From Theobroma cacao (taxonomy: Eukaryota > Streptophyta > Magnoliopsida > Malvales > Malvaceae), in the NCBI RefSeq assembly GCF_000208745.1, contig NC_030852.1, forward strand, positions 32,596,312-32,660,311: DNA of 64,000 nt, in the 5' to 3' direction. The notes below the pieces were generated by a model, which made no database searches, was not told the origin of the DNA, and worked only from the letters and a program-made list of their open reading frames with translations. Shown here in pieces: positions 47,916 through 62,000 of this stretch. Position 1 is the first letter of the stretch. Each line of letters begins with the position of its first letter. Position numbers and translations under genes: made by a program.

Positions 47916-48887
47916 ATGGAGAAGCACAAATGCAAGCTCTGTGCTCGAACTTTCTCTAATGGCAGAGCTTTAGGAGGTCACATGAAAGGTCACTTAGCCA
48001 CTCATCCACTGCCCCCAAAGACGACCCAGCACCAACTCGGTGACCGTGCTGAGTCAGCTTCTTCTTCATCTTCTTCATCAGGTGAAGAGCAAGAGCTACA
48101 AGAAGAGAAAAGCAGAGAAGTAGTTGAAGAGAAATCTTTGGTTTACGGGTTAAGAGAGAATCCCAGGAAGAGTTTCAGGTTTGCAGATCCTGAATTCTCT
48201 TTTGCAGTAGATTCAGGGTCCGTTGTCCAAGATAGAGAAAGTGAGACTGAGTCAAGAAACCCAACTCGGAGACGATCCAAGAGAAACCGGCAGGTGGGTA
48301 CTAATATAACAACAGACGAAATCAAGAAACCAAAGTTGTTGAGGAAACCCAGTTTGGTCGAGTCACCGACTGAGCCAGAACCGGTGAGTTCTGTTTCTGA
48401 TACTTCTCCTGAAGAAGATGTTGCTATGTGTCTTATGCTGCTTTCAAGAGATGTTTGGAAAACAAAGAATGCAGAACAAAAATCAGTTGAGTTGTTGGAA
48501 GAATCAGAAGAGATCGACTTGAACAACAAGAGTGAGTTAAGCAAGAAGATTCGTGGGAAGTATCGATGTGGGAATTGTAAGAAAGTATTTCGATCTTATG
48601 ATACATTGGATGAACATAAAAGAGTTTGCTGTGAAACCAAAAATGCAGGTAAAGTTGCTGCTGCTGCTGTTGTTGCTAACGACAAGATATTTCAGTGTCC
48701 ATTTTGTTACAGAGTGTTTGGGTCAGGACAGGCACTCGGCGGTCACAAGAGATCTCATTTGCTTGCTGCTGCTTCTTCTTCAAATGCGGCTGCTGCAAAT
48801 TCTACTAAATTTGACAACAAGTTGATAGATCTAAACTTGCCTGCTCCATCCGAAGATGATGAGTTTAGTGTGGTATCAGATGCATAA
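47916..48887 (+). CDS. C2H2 zinc-finger repressor, ZAT4/ZAT9-like
   Basis: Single-exon gene for 323 residues. Three plant-type fingers are visible. Finger 1 is intact (CKLCARTFSNGRALGGHMKGH; Cys6, Cys9, His22, His26). Finger 2 (Cys218, Cys221, His234, Cys238) keeps C2HC ligands but has RSYDTLDEH in place of the usual QALGGH. Finger 3 is intact (CPFCYRVFGSGQALGGHKRSH; Cys261 to His281). A C-terminal EAR motif (LIDLNLP, 303-309) and a second DLN near EEIDLNN indicate transcriptional repression through TOPLESS-type corepressors. The middle is basic (RRRSKRNR), a likely nuclear signal. ZAT-type factors with this layout respond to stress; the targets are unknown. An upstream in-frame TTG is not the start; I chose the ATG eight codons later. 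Confidence 0.94.
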   Translation: MEKHKCKLCARTFSNGRALGGHMKGHLATHPLPPKTTQHQLGDRAESASSSSSSSGEEQELQEEKSREVVEEKSLVYGLRENPRKSFRFADPEFSFAVDSGSVVQDRESETESRNPTRRRSKRNRQVGTNITTDEIKKPKLLRKPSLVESPTEPEPVSSVSDTSPEEDVAMCLMLLSRDVWKTKNAEQKSVELLEESEEIDLNNKSELSKKIRGKYRCGNCKKVFRSYDTLDEHKRVCCETKNAGKVAAAAVVANDKIFQCPFCYRVFGSGQALGGHKRSHLLAAASSSNAAAANSTKFDNKLIDLNLPAPSEDDEFSVVSDA

Positions 48888-50152
48888 ATTGAATGATGGG
48901 GCTATCGAGCAGTTATGGGAATTCACGTGGATCTGATGCTATACATTCAATTTGCTATGCATTGTTTCAAACTTTTTTTTTTTACTGTAGTGGCTAATAT
49001 TTCTTCATTCATAGATGAATCATGAATGTTTTTGTAGCTTTTCTCTTTTGGTATTCTTTCTATTCTTCATTGTTGCTGACCCACAATTCTTTTCTTGAAT
49101 TCTCCGCAAGTGTTTTGTCTCCAACACTTGTTAATTGTTATTGCTAAAACTTACAAGCTGAAAATTGTTACAAGCTTCATTCAATCTAGTTAGTACTGAA
49201 ACTCAAACTCTAAACTCTCCTACCACTAGTGTTTCCACAACCCCCCCGTACAATTTTCACTTCTTCCAAGATTTTGTCGTGGTGTTAGTGGCATTATGTT
49301 TGGTGAAACAGTTGATTAACTGAAGCAGCCATTGTTGTGTTGAGGTATCAGATAGCAATGACTTGGATCAAGTTTCACTTCAAGTGTACCCCATGTCAGA
49401 GAAACAAAAAACTAAAAAAAAAGGAAAGCATTTTTTCTGGGGTTTGGTTGCTTGTGGACCAAGCACTGGTCTCTGCAAGTACCAAAGTGTTCAATTCTGT
49501 TAGCATGTCCTGTTTCTTGTTTTCCAGCTGTTCTGTAAACTGTTTATACCTTTATATGAACTATATTTAATAATTATTTTATGGGGTTTGTTCTTCTTTA
49601 TCTACATCTCTTTTGTTCTCTGCTCTATTTTGGAGTATCAATGATAGGAACAAAAACCAGAAACTTCAACACGAATTGACTCAAATAACCTCACTGGAAC
49701 TTCAGTTTTACAGTTCTCGGTCTGGGTCTTGGCATATCTATCTTTTGAATGTTGCTACTGACCAGAGGGAGATCCAAAATCCCTTGAATTTCTGCATAAA
49801 AAGATATTGTAAAATTTTTATCTACCTTGAAATGAACGAAATATCCGGGCAAAAGGAGGTGCCATTGGCCATGCTATTCTTATCGAAGAATCAGTCAGAT
49901 TTATTAAATGCATTTTGGTTCGATGCTTTTTCCTTTGTTCTTTTTTTTTTTTTTTAATTTTCTCATTTCCTAAAAGAACCAAGATTATTAAATATTACTA
50001 CAAAAAATACGAAGGACATTTTGGTCAACAGAAAGAATGGTTTTCAGGTTCCTTTCTTACACGCATGCATGTGATTTCTTGCCTCAAAAGGATCCCAATT
50101 AATTTATGCTAAGCAAACTACATGTGGATTAGAAGTTGTATCTACTTAGTAA

Positions 50153-50185
<33 letters not shown>

Positions 50186-53100
50186 TTTTGAGGTTGAATT
50201 CTGATTTTGAGGACAAAATCATACAAGCAAATGTTGAATTTGTTTTTTGACTATGTAAAATGTTATACTGTTTCTTTCGTGATGGAAATATAAAATGATG
50301 AAAATAAAGAAATCTGCATCTATTATAACTATAGTGGCATCCTCAACAGACTTGGTTTGTCACCATCGTCACGTATTTTTCAAATTTCAAGGCGAGTTTC
50401 CGCAGAACTGGTTTCTTCGTTTGCCTGACTGAAAATTCCATTGTTGGAATGGTGGATAAAATTAAAATTTAATTTAATGAATTTGATAAAGGTTAGCACT
50501 ACTTTTTATTGAACACCTGGAATCAAATTACTTATTTTCTTTGAAAAAAATAAAAGAGGTTTGAAGCTGAGAAAATTTATTTTTATTGCAAAATAATAGA
50601 ACCCAAAAAAAAAAAATTCCCTTCAAGTTGGCATAAATAGAGATGGTTTGTGGAATGAGTGGGAATTTATTCTATTTTCTGTACGGATATAAATAGAAGA
50701 TTAAAAAAATCACTGGAAATAGACAAAATGACAAGGAGAGAAAGAGTCAGAGAGAGCCGGTTGCATATGGCAAACCCTAGTTAAAACAACAAAAAAACGT
50801 CTTCAATCGAATTGCATGTTTGAGTTTGACCCCTCATTTATCCTCAAGGCTCATTTTTTATTTATTATTATTTTTTTTTGTGGGGGTAGGAATCAAATTT
50901 ATGTATTGTGGTTATCAGAAGATAAATTCCTACTCATGAAAGTAGTGCAAGGAGGACGACTTTTCTATTCCATGTCCACGAGAAGTGAGTGACACTACGG
51001 AGAATTCATACTGATTTAACAACATATTTTCAATCATAAAAGTAGACATAATTAAGCATCTCATAATATCATATTATGTAGTAAATAAAGATTAAAGTTT
51101 TACAAAATTAAATTATAATTGAAATTGAACTCGCATTAAGTTATATCAACTATTTAAAGTTAAACTAACCAAAATTCCAATGATCGAAAATTCAAAATAA
51201 CTCGACCCCAATTGGATTCAATTGGAACATCCAAATTTTATTGTTTGAATTTGAGCTATTTTATTGAACTTTTTGGAAAAGAAAGTAAAGGAAAAAGAAA
51301 AAAAAAAATTGTAAGAGGCATAGAGAGGAAGGATAGAATCCTACGAGAGAGGGCAAATTAGTAAATTGACATTGAGAATTGGCTCAGCGTGACTTGTGCC
51401 ACTCTTTATGAAAACTGGGAGAACTGAGGATGAAGTGGCAGACCTTTTGGGTCAACTTCTTAATGTATCTTTCTCTCCTAGAAATGTATGTGGACCCCAC
51501 GGGATCTAATATGTTACTTTTTTATTATTATTTTTTTTTTAAAAAAAATGCAATAAGTAAAGGTGGTTGTTGTGCAAAGTTATTAAATGGTTCCATTTCG
51601 TTAGTTCTCATGAATACATCATATGAAGAAGAGAAATAATGGCGATTTAATGTTTTGCGGTTCATTTAGAATCATGTAAAAATAAAAAGCTTATATAATT
51701 ACTTAGCATATGGTTTACATTAACGTTATAGTTATAGAAGGATAAGGTTTCAGAATTAAGTATGAAAGTGGCCAAAGTTAGTAGCTAACAAACTACTGAT
51801 GTGGGCTTTGCATGCTTTTGGAGATGTTCACAATTTCCTTGCAACCTCGTTCCATTTTAGTATGTTTCGGATCCTATAAAAGGAAGTCCACACCGAGGTG
51901 GGTTCGCTTTTATTTTTATGGCTGTTCTGACTATTCCAAGCATCTGCATGGTTATGATCTGCCAAAGCTTTGTGACTTAACCATGAATACTTCCCCATCC
52001 CCACCCTTTATTCTTCAACAAATTATAGCCATGTTCAGTAACATGTCTTGTCTTTGCTAACTTTACCAGCATCCTTCCACACCATTTCTTTCTTTTTTTC
52101 CTCTCCAAAATTTAAATGGCATTTTACCCTTGTTTCACGCCACAGATGCCATGATTCCAGGCCACATTTTAGGCTACAACAGAGACTTGGCTGAACTAGT
52201 CGTCATTGCCAGCAGGATAGTGCCTTTCACATGGGAGATATGAGGCTTGAAGAACTAGAAACTCCAGCACCCATTATTCCCTTCCACCTAAACAACCACG
52301 CATGCCTTTTTATGTAGCGATCAATCTAGACTTTCAGAATTCGGGATAGATTAATTTGATGCTGGGTATCTTGAAAAGGAATATTATATTGCAGACAAAG
52401 TATATAAATGAAGATTAAGTGGATGTAAGCATAGCGGCTTTTTATTTGCTCATTGATCATTGAGAATTAAAAAGAAATCGTAATATGATTTCAAAATCGT
52501 TTCGTTATTAAGTCGTTATTTATTTATTATGTATTTTTGTTGGATTGTATTATTTAAAGTTGATTTTTAATTGTATTTTAATATTTGATTTAATTATTAA
52601 TATATGATTTTTTATTAAAAAATAAAATTCAAGTTTTGTTACTTAATTTTTATCTACTACTAAATTATACCTCTTGAATTAGATAGTTTAATCTTTTCCA
52701 ATTCCTTTAACTATAATTATTGTGTAATAAGAAAAGATAATAGTGAAATTAAATTAAATTTATGCGCTTTACGTACAACTGACAAGAAATATAACTCCCT
52801 TGATGAACTAAAAGATTATCTTATATCCCACTGAAATGGAAAAGGAAAGACTAAGAACAAGCGAGTTGAGCATGCATGTACCTTACTTGTTGTTAATAAC
52901 CCACTTGCCTAGCTCGTGGCTGCTTCTTCAAAAATAGGGGTGCCCTTCAGCACGGCCTAATCTGTTTGATAATAATAGGACTTCAACTTGACAAATAGGA
53001 CCTCACTGATGCAGTCCATAGTCGCTAGGTAATCATTGATAAAAATAGTTGCAAGATTGTTTGAACCCATTGCTTCAAACCAACTAAAAACAGCTATCCC

Positions 53101-55500
53101 CTTTTCCAGTTTGCCCCTCGAGAGCTAAAATTAAACCTATTTCCAAAAAGGTATTACTTGGCTGCTGCCAACTAGCTTTCAATTTTGATGAGGATGGAAA
53201 GGAATATTAAATAAAGAAATACAGGGCAAGGAAAGATATTTATTTACCAAGTATAATTACTCATAATATAATATACCATTTGTACAAGGAAAAGCTGATT
53301 TCCCTCCTGATTCCTGAAGGAGTGGGCAGGGCTAGAAAAGTATTAAAAAATTTGTTCTGGTTGATAAGCATGGCAAGCAGTAATAATTGTTGTATTCTAC
53401 TTTGTGTACTGTTCTCCTAATAAAAGCATGATAGAAATTTATCCCGGCAGCTGAATTTCAAATGATAGGTTTCTGACAGCATAATTCTTCATGATTAGAC
53501 CATGAAAGAACGTAACTAAGCAATCAATCAATTAGTCCTGATTATTTTGTTGATTATGGACTCTCCACGGTCTACAACCCACTTCCAGGTTCCCATTAAC
53601 CTATTCTTTTTTGCTGAAACCGATCATTAACTTATTCCATGCATGACAAAAGTTTGATATATTCAAATTGCTCTAATTGGAAAACTATTTCTCCATTATA
53701 CAAGTATACTCCAATAACAATGGCTGGTTGATAGCTCCTTCGGAGCAAATGCATAATGATAAAAGTGATGTGATGTTGAAGTGCTGAGGTCAACTTGAAT
53801 CACTTCCAAGGCAAGAGAAAAAAAGTTAGGAATTCATTAATATTCTTTGTATTATTAGTGATCAATTTGTTTTTCCCCCCTTTAAATGTCGAACTTTTCT
53901 CGGTGCGTCCATGTGAATTACAGTGCTGACCAGTTAGGCAAAGAGAAATTACGAAAAAAATTTTCAAGGTACTCAAACCGTAGCTGGATTCTTCCCAAAG
54001 TTGAACCCTAAAATATAAGACACAAAAGGCCCAACTTTCAGAGCTAGAGCCCCATATTTATCATAAAAAGGTTCAAAGCCCTCTTATTACAAGCTCACGG
54101 GCAATCCAGATTTAGTCCGGAAAACAGGGCTGGGAAATAGGATCCAGCTGCTCGTCTCTCTCCCCGTTTAACTTATTGCAAGAATTTTCCCATGAAAATT
54201 GTTCTGAGAAAGCCACAAAAAATCCATGAGAAAGACAACTTTCTACTACCTTTTTGACTGGAGTACGGGTTAAGGACATGAAAATGCATCAATTCGGTAT
54301 GGGTTAGCAGCAGAGCAATTGGATAAATCCAGGCAAAAAAAAAAAAAAAAAACAAAGGTACCAATGCAGGAAAGTTGAAGTACTACAAGCTCGCCTTTTG
54401 CATAGTTGTCTTACTTCGGCAACAGGTCCCACATCAAGATGTATACGTTGTGTTGATATTTGCGAGATTTTTTATATTTCCTGTCATACTTTACTACCCA
54501 AAAATCTAATCTTATCTTTTATTACATTACTATTTGAATTATTTCGGTTTTTTACTTACACACAACCTATCTCTTTCTTTAACAATAAAGCTGTCTTAAA
54601 GAAGTGTTAATTATTGCAGCAATTATTAAACTTGTTATCATTGTTAGTGCTTTAAATTTATGAAATTATCTGTTCTTTGATTTTTTTTTCCCAGATGAAA
54701 CTGTCATTCATTGAATGACATATACATTTATCTTTTTTTTTTTAAATTTAATTGTATTATTATTTACCATAATTGCCGTTCAAATTGAAAGCTTATGGTC
54801 CAAATAAAGTATTTTAAGCAAAGGTTTGTTACCTAAGCCTTCAACCCAACAGATTACTGTGGTCACAGTGCGACATTGCTAAAAACTTTGCCACCCCAAA
54901 CAAGAAAAGTAAGAATCTGAATAAGCCAATGAGGCAATTATTCTCAACATCATTGGTGAATCAAGCTGTGCCAAATGGGAAACCTTGGCTTGCCGCGTTG
55001 ACGCGATCTAAAAATGGCATTTAGGAGGTTTGAAAAATTAAGAGCTTGGGGTTTAGATTCAAATCTTATGTACATACAATTATGAAATAGGCATGCCACA
55101 AATAAACAATTCAAGACAAGCAAAGACAGTTTGGATCGAAATTTTAGATCCAATTTAATGATTTCTTATTGGAAAAAAAAAACGCAAAAAATCGATTTTT
55201 TTTTAATTTTTAATTGAGGTCCAGGGAGAATGATGTACTTGAAAGTGCAGTCTCAATGCAAAAACTTTGTTTTCTTTCAAGCTGTGACGAAAATGGTGCA
55301 TGATCACATCTTGCGTAATAATTTTTACTTAGAAACTTTTATTAGTTAATTAAGTTGAGATTATTAACTATTAAAAGGTTAAACTTTCGTTTTTACGGTA
55401 TTAGCAAAATTAGTAGCAATAATTAATTAACACAAAAAGGAAATATGGCTGTATAATTAAATAAAGAAATACAAAATTCAGGAGAAATAGAAAATAATAA
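48888..55500. other. Gene-poor region before SEC16
   Basis: About 6.6 kb with no supported gene. The first 300 bases are the 3' UTR of the zinc-finger gene. The rest is A+T-rich, with an AAT microsatellite at 50152 and several long homopolymer runs (for example A18 near 54335). Open frames such as 49613-49957 have no homology or splice support. Confidence 0.55.
50152..50185. repeat. (AAT)n microsatellite
   Basis: About eleven uninterrupted AAT units in an intergenic region. Likely to vary in length between individuals. Confidence 0.93.
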
Positions 55501-55539
55501 AAAAAACAATTAAACATAAAACTAAAATAACAAAAACAG

Positions 55540-56012
55540 AGCTCTCTCGTTGTCTCTTTTCTCTCTCTTATTGGGTGGCTGGTGCGAAATCGAACTCTCT
55601 CTCTCTCCTCTCTTCAAAATTTTCTCTCTGCAAAATTTCACCTAAATCTGTAAGTATTTTCTATTTCTGTTTCCATTATGATGTATCTTATTCATTTCAA
55701 TCTAACGAGTTAAGTTTTTGCCTCAAGTTGTCAGTTATTTTTCGTTTTTTTTTTCTTTAATTTCACCAGAATTTATGTTCTTAGGATTGCAGAGATCTCA
55801 AAAACCCGAGATCTTGCTCGTTCGGTTCCTGTATTTCATCTGATTCGGGCTTTTAGCGGTTGGATCTCGATGTTCGCGTGACAGTTTCAGCTCGAATTCC
55901 GAAGATCTTTCTTAATTAATTTACTTTTCGTGAAAATTTCGAGAGTAACTTATAGTGAAGCATTTTTTTGTTATTAGATCGTTAGGGCTTTTTTTTTTGT
56001 TTCATTTGGTCG
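55540..56012 (+). promoter_or_regulatory. 5' UTR of SEC16 with a probable leader intron
   Basis: A pyrimidine-rich leader (CTCTCTCTCTC near 55595) is followed by a consensus donor, CTGTAAGTATT at 55650, and an acceptor after a T-rich tract, TTTCACCAG at about 55769. This suggests a 120-bp leader intron. Two other AG acceptors follow within 30 bp, so the exact 3' splice site is uncertain. Leader introns are common in plant housekeeping genes and often raise expression. Confidence 0.5.
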
Positions 56013-59000
56013 ATGGCTTCGAATCCTCCATTCCAGGTGGAGGATCAGACGGATGAAGATTTCTTTGACAAGTTAGTTAATGATGATGATGATGATGAGA
56101 ACATGGTTCCCACCGTCCCTAAATTCACGGAGGGTAACGAGTCCGACGACGCCAGAGCCTTCGCCAATTTAGCAATCGGCGAAGATTCTGGCGGCGAGGC
56201 TGACAATTACGATGAAAAGGAAAAAGATCCTGTGGATGCAGGTCCAGCACCGGTCAATGCACAGGCAGGTGAAGACGGTTGTGATTCATTAGGTCTTGAT
56301 AATCGCGTGATTGACTCGAATAATCATCGAGAAGTAAGGGCCGGGTCAGAGGTTGGATTTGATCCGAATATAAGTAAGAACAATGGATCTATGAATTCTG
56401 GGGTTAAGGAAGTAGGGTGGAATTCGTTTTATGCGGATTCTGACGAGAATGGGGTGAATGGAGTTGGGTCATATTCCGAATTTTTCAATGATTTAGGGGA
56501 GAATCCCACAGGAGATTTCCCTGGTGAAGTGGATGAAAATGCAAAACCGGGTGCATTGGATCAAAATTCTGTTAGTAGTTATGGGCAGTATCATGATGGC
56601 GGGCAAGTTTATGGAGCTTCTACCGTAGATAATGGAAATGAACAAGATTTGAACAGCAGTCAGTACTGGGAGAATATGTATCCAGGATGGAAGTATGATG
56701 CTAATACAGGGCAGTGGTATCAGGTGGATGGCTATGAGGGGAACCTTCAAGGGGGTTATGAGAGTTCAGGTGGTGATGGCAGTGGGACCACGGATGTGAA
56801 AGCAGGGGTTTCTTATTTGCAACAGGCAGTTCAGTCTGTTGCAGGGACTATGGCAACTGCTGAGAGTGGTGCCACGGAGAGTGTGACAAATTCAAATCAG
56901 GTTTCACAAGTGAATAATGGGTACCCGGAACATATGGTTTTTGACCCTCAATACCCTGGTTGGTATTATGACACAGTTGCTCAAGAATGGCGGACATTGG
57001 AGAGCTATGATGCCTCTGTTCAATCATCTCTTCAGTCAACGGTTCAAGGTTATGATCAGCAAAATCAAAATGGATTTGCTTCTGCTGGTGGGCATTCTCA
57101 AAGTAACTGTTCTAGTGTGTATGGTAAATATGGACTGGGAGATAATTATGGGTCACAAGGTCTTGGAAGCTCTGGTGAACATGGTAATTGGGGTGACTCC
57201 TATGGTAATTATAATAGCCAGGGTTTGAATATGTGGCAACCAGGGACTGCTGCCAAAACTGAGGCAGTTTCAAGTTTTGCTGGCAACCAGCAATTGGATA
57301 CATCTTTTGGTTCGAATATGTCTGTGAACAGCCGTGCAAATCATTTGAAGTCATCCTATAATTCTCTGCAGGAAGTTCAGTTGCTCAATAAAGCTAGTCA
57401 GGTTCATACTGAGGTCAATGGAGTTGTTGGGTTTAGGAGTTTTGTCCCTAGTGAAAACTTCAATCACCAGTTTAATCAGGCAAATTTAAAGCAAAGCGAG
57501 CAGATGCATTTCTCGAATGATATCTACGGAAGCCAGAACTCTGTCAATGTTTCCCAGCAGCCGCTTCAGAGTAGCCATCAGTTTTCTTATGCTTCCAACA
57601 CAGAGAGATCATCAGCTGGGCGTCCTCCACATGCACTTGTTACTTTTGGTTTTGGTGGAAAACTGATAGTAATGAAAGATAGTAGTCCTCTGCTGAACTC
57701 GTCATTTAGCAGCCAGGTTAGAGTACTTAATGTTATATTTTGAAAAATCTACATTTTTTGGCAGACGCTGATGAATGTAAGAAATAGATTCTCTGAGGTT
57801 GTCTGTTGTTTTGGTTTCCAGAAGAGAAAATATCTTGATATTAAATACCAAACATGAATAGCTCTTGCTGTAATTTTCTACTTTCTAAATGCTAATGTTG
57901 TATGGTTGTGTTTGTGTGAAGGATTCTGTAGGAGCCTCTATCACCGTTCTCAATTTGTTGGAAGTTGTCAATGGAAACTCAAATGGTTCTGGTGCTGCAC
58001 TGGCAGCTTCTGATTATTTCCGTACTCTGTGCCAACAATCCTTTCCTGGTCCATTGGTTGGTGGAAATGCAGGCAGTAAAGAGTTGAACAAGTGGATTGA
58101 TGACAGAATTGCCAACTGTGAATCACCTGACATGGACTACAAAAAGGGTGAAGTTTTGAGGCTGCTTCTCTCATTGCTTAAAATAGCTTGCCAACATTAT
58201 GGAAAACTCCGGTCTCCTTTTGGTGCTGACACTGTATTGAAGGTAAATACTTTTATTGTTATTTTAACTTATATTTTAGTAACCACGGGTTTTCAATTTC
58301 CTTAGATTTTCATTTTTTAGCCTGTAGTTATATCTTGGGAGAATGCTTCTCTTGTGATTTTTTTCAGTCAGATTGTCTTAGGTTTTTCTAGCATACCACT
58401 TAAGAAATAGCTAATCTTCTGAGGGTTTTTTCCCAGTTTCAACAAAGTAAAATGAGATTTGTTGTTGATCTTCTCTTCTTTTTTCTTGCGGGTTATATCA
58501 TATTTCATTCTTATTGGCATGTTGTTATTGATAGGAGACTGATACTCCAGAATCAGCAGTTGCAAAACTCTTTGCATCTGCAAAGAGGAATGACACACCT
58601 TATGGTGCTCTTAGCCACTGCTTGCAGCAATTGCCTTCTGAAGGACAAATTCGGGTATGCCATTAACTATACTGCACTATTTTTTTAACAGGCTGTTTAT
58701 CTTATTTTCTTAATTAATTTTAATGTATGTTGTAGGCAACCGCTTCTGAGGTACAGCATCTTCTGGTTTCTGGTAGAAAGAAAGAGGCTCTACAATGCGC
58801 ACAAGAAGGTCAGTTGTGGGGACCTGCACTTGTTCTCGCATCACAACTGGGCGATCAGGTTTGTTTCTGCTTTATGCTATTGCCTATTACTTATTCTGAG
58901 TTTCATGTTTGAGGAAGATTTTAACTGAAGCTGCAATCTCTTTCTCTCTCTCTGTCTGCCTTTTCTTCCGGTTGGGGGCTTTGGATCAATGCAGTTCTAT

Positions 59001-62000
59001 GTTGATACTGTGAAGCTAATGGCACTTCATCAGCTGGTAGCAGGGTCTCCTTTGCGGACATTATGCTTGCTAATTGCAGGGCAACCAGCAGAAGTTTTTT
59101 CCACAGGCACCTCAGTTGATGGCATAGATATGTCTCAACAGCATGCACAGGTGATAAATTGGTGCAAGAAATTCAATTCTAAAGGTTATTTATCAGGAAG
59201 AAGGAAAAACGCCAACTGAAGTGGTTACTGTACTAAGACAACTGATATGGTCTGATCATTTTCTGGTGTAATTGTAGATCCTTAGTAAGAGATAAGAAAA
59301 AATATGGCAGTGTGTGAAGTGGTTTACCTATGAGAAAAATGGCATAGATTAAAGGGATTATATTTCAGATGCTTTTGATACATCTATTCTATGAACCATT
59401 TTTTGGGAATGGTGCAATTTTTTTTGGCAAGAAGAATCCTTAGTTGTGGAGAACTTGTGCTTGATTCAGCTACTGTCCCTGTTATATATCATTTTGTTAC
59501 TTCTTATTTGATGTCCATATGTTTGATTTTATTTTGAAAGGAATACTTTTGCCATAAAAAGAGCTGAATTCCCCACTCCTCTTTTTTTGTGGGCAGTTAG
59601 GGGCTAATTGCATGCTTGATGATTGGGAAGAGAATTTGGCTGTAATAACTGCAAACAGAACCAAGGATGATGAGCTTGTGATTATTCATCTTGGAGATTG
59701 CCTGTGGAAGGAAAGAAGTGAGGTACATTATTGTTTACTCTAGCTTCTTTTTCTCCCTTCTTGTTGATAGCACACTTTAGCTTATTTACTTATTCCTAAA
59801 GTTTATAACTATTGCTCTTACTTGAGGGTTTTAATTCAGATAACTGCAGCACACATCTGTTACTTAGTTGCGGAAGCAAACTTTGAGTCATATTCAGATA
59901 GTGCTAGACTTTGTCTTATTGGAGCAGATCACTGGAAGTTTCCCCGAACTTACGCTAGTCCAGAGGCTATCCAGGTTCTCTTCAAATTTATGTGACCCTT
60001 AATCATTGTCTAATTTATAGAAGTTTGGAAAACTATTTATCAAGCATGGTGTAGTCACTTTGGCATGTTTACTTGTTCTGAACCATGTAATTCCATAGTT
60101 TAAGTAATTCGTATTGTGACCGATTTATAGTATGTAGTTGAAGGTGCTTTTTCTCTGTTGGGGGAAAGGTAATTGAAAATTTGATCTTCAAGCAAGATGA
60201 TTAGGTTGAAACCTAGATAGGAAATGTGGTTTGCTTTCTCAGCATATCTCTCTTCTAACTGGTTATATATAATGCACAAATCTAAGCTGTCCTCAGATGG
60301 TCAAGATTTTTATATTGTAGAGAACATTTTAAGATATTGAGCTGTCAATTATGCCTTTAACCTTTTCTGTTCGATTTTTCTCACAGAGGACTGAGTTTTA
60401 TGAATATTCAAAGGTACTGGGAAACTCTCAGTTTATCCTGCTACCATTTCAGCCATACAAGCTTATTTATGCACACATGCTGGCTGAAGTTGGAAGAGTT
60501 TCAGATTCATTGAAGTAAGCATATTTAAGTTGTTAGTTTTTTATTTATGAACATATTTTACCTTCAATTTCCTAACATGATGAGGCTAGTTCAGGTACTG
60601 TCAAGCTGTATTAAAATCTCTGAAAACTGGTCGAGCGCCTGAGGTAGAAACTTGGAAACAATTAGTTTTATCTCTTGAGGACAGGATAAGAATCCATCAA
60701 CAGGTAACTTTTTAGCTTCTCGGTTTGGCTTCTCATCAATATTTTCTCTGATTATATTGGGCTTGCTTTCATCTTGAAGGGTGGATATGCTGCAAATTTG
60801 GCTCCAGCAAAATTAGTTGGTAAATTGCTCAACTTTTTTGATAGCACTGCTCATCGTGTTGTTGGTGGTCTACCACCACCAGCTCCATCAGCATCAAATG
60901 GAAATTCTCAAGTTAATGATCAGTTTCACCAGCAAAGTGGGCCAAGAGTATCATCTAGTCAATCAACAATGGCCATGTCTTCTTTGATGTCATCTGCCTC
61001 AATGGAACCTATAAGTGATTGGGCTGGCAGGGCAGTTGATGGCAGAATGACGATGCATAATAGAAGTGTTTCAGAGCCGGACTTTGGCAGAACTCCAAGA
61101 CAGGTTCACAATTATCTCCACTTGACGAAACAATAATTCCTGCTAATTGCTTGTGCATCTTATCTTGAATAAAATTAATGAGGTGTTAGTGATTTTTGAT
61201 GGGATCAGGTTGATTCATCAAAGGAAGCTGTAGCATCCACTGCACAAGGCAAAGCATCGGGCTTGGGAGGGGCATCTCGCTTTGCTCGTTTTGGTTTTGG
61301 CTCACAGCTTTTGCAGAAGACTGTGGGGCTAGTCTTGAGGCCTCGTACAGATAAGCAGGTAGTTCCTTTTTTTATTGCTAGTTTTTCTTAGATTTCTGTT
61401 GAAGAACCACATATAGCAGTCTTGATATACAAACTATTTAATTTAATATAATTTGCATTGTTATCTGTAGGCTAAATTGGGTGAAAAGAACAAATTCTAC
61501 TATGATGAAAAACTCAAGAGATGGGTGGAGGAAGGTGCTGAACCTCCAGCTGAAGAAGCAGCCTTGCCACCACCTCCAACCACCGCAGCATTCCAGAATG
61601 GAACGTCTGACTACAACTTGAAGTCTGCATTGAAGAGTGAGGGGTCTCCCCCTAATGGGAGCCCAAAATTCAGAAATCCAACCCCGATAGAACATGCTTC
61701 TGGGATCCCACCTATTCCTGCCAGCTCCAATCAATTCTCAGCTCGTGGTCGAATGGGTGTTCGAGCAAGGTACTTTTGAAGGTTTTTTTTTTTAAATTGT
61801 TTTATTAAAAATTTCCACTGTTCCATTTGAATGATGATTGAACAAATTTGGTGGAAGAAATGAATAAAAAGGAAAGAAAGTTGAAAGTAAGATAAGGTGG
61901 AAAATATTGGTTTTTGTTAGACTTAAGAAATATGGAGAAGATTTATATGACCATGAAAGTTTCTTTTCATAAGCATATAAGATTTCCAAGACCACTATCA

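Noticed and set aside
49613..49957. 114-codon frame after the zinc-finger gene
   Set aside because: No ATG-anchored gene model, no homology and it ends in a T-rich run.
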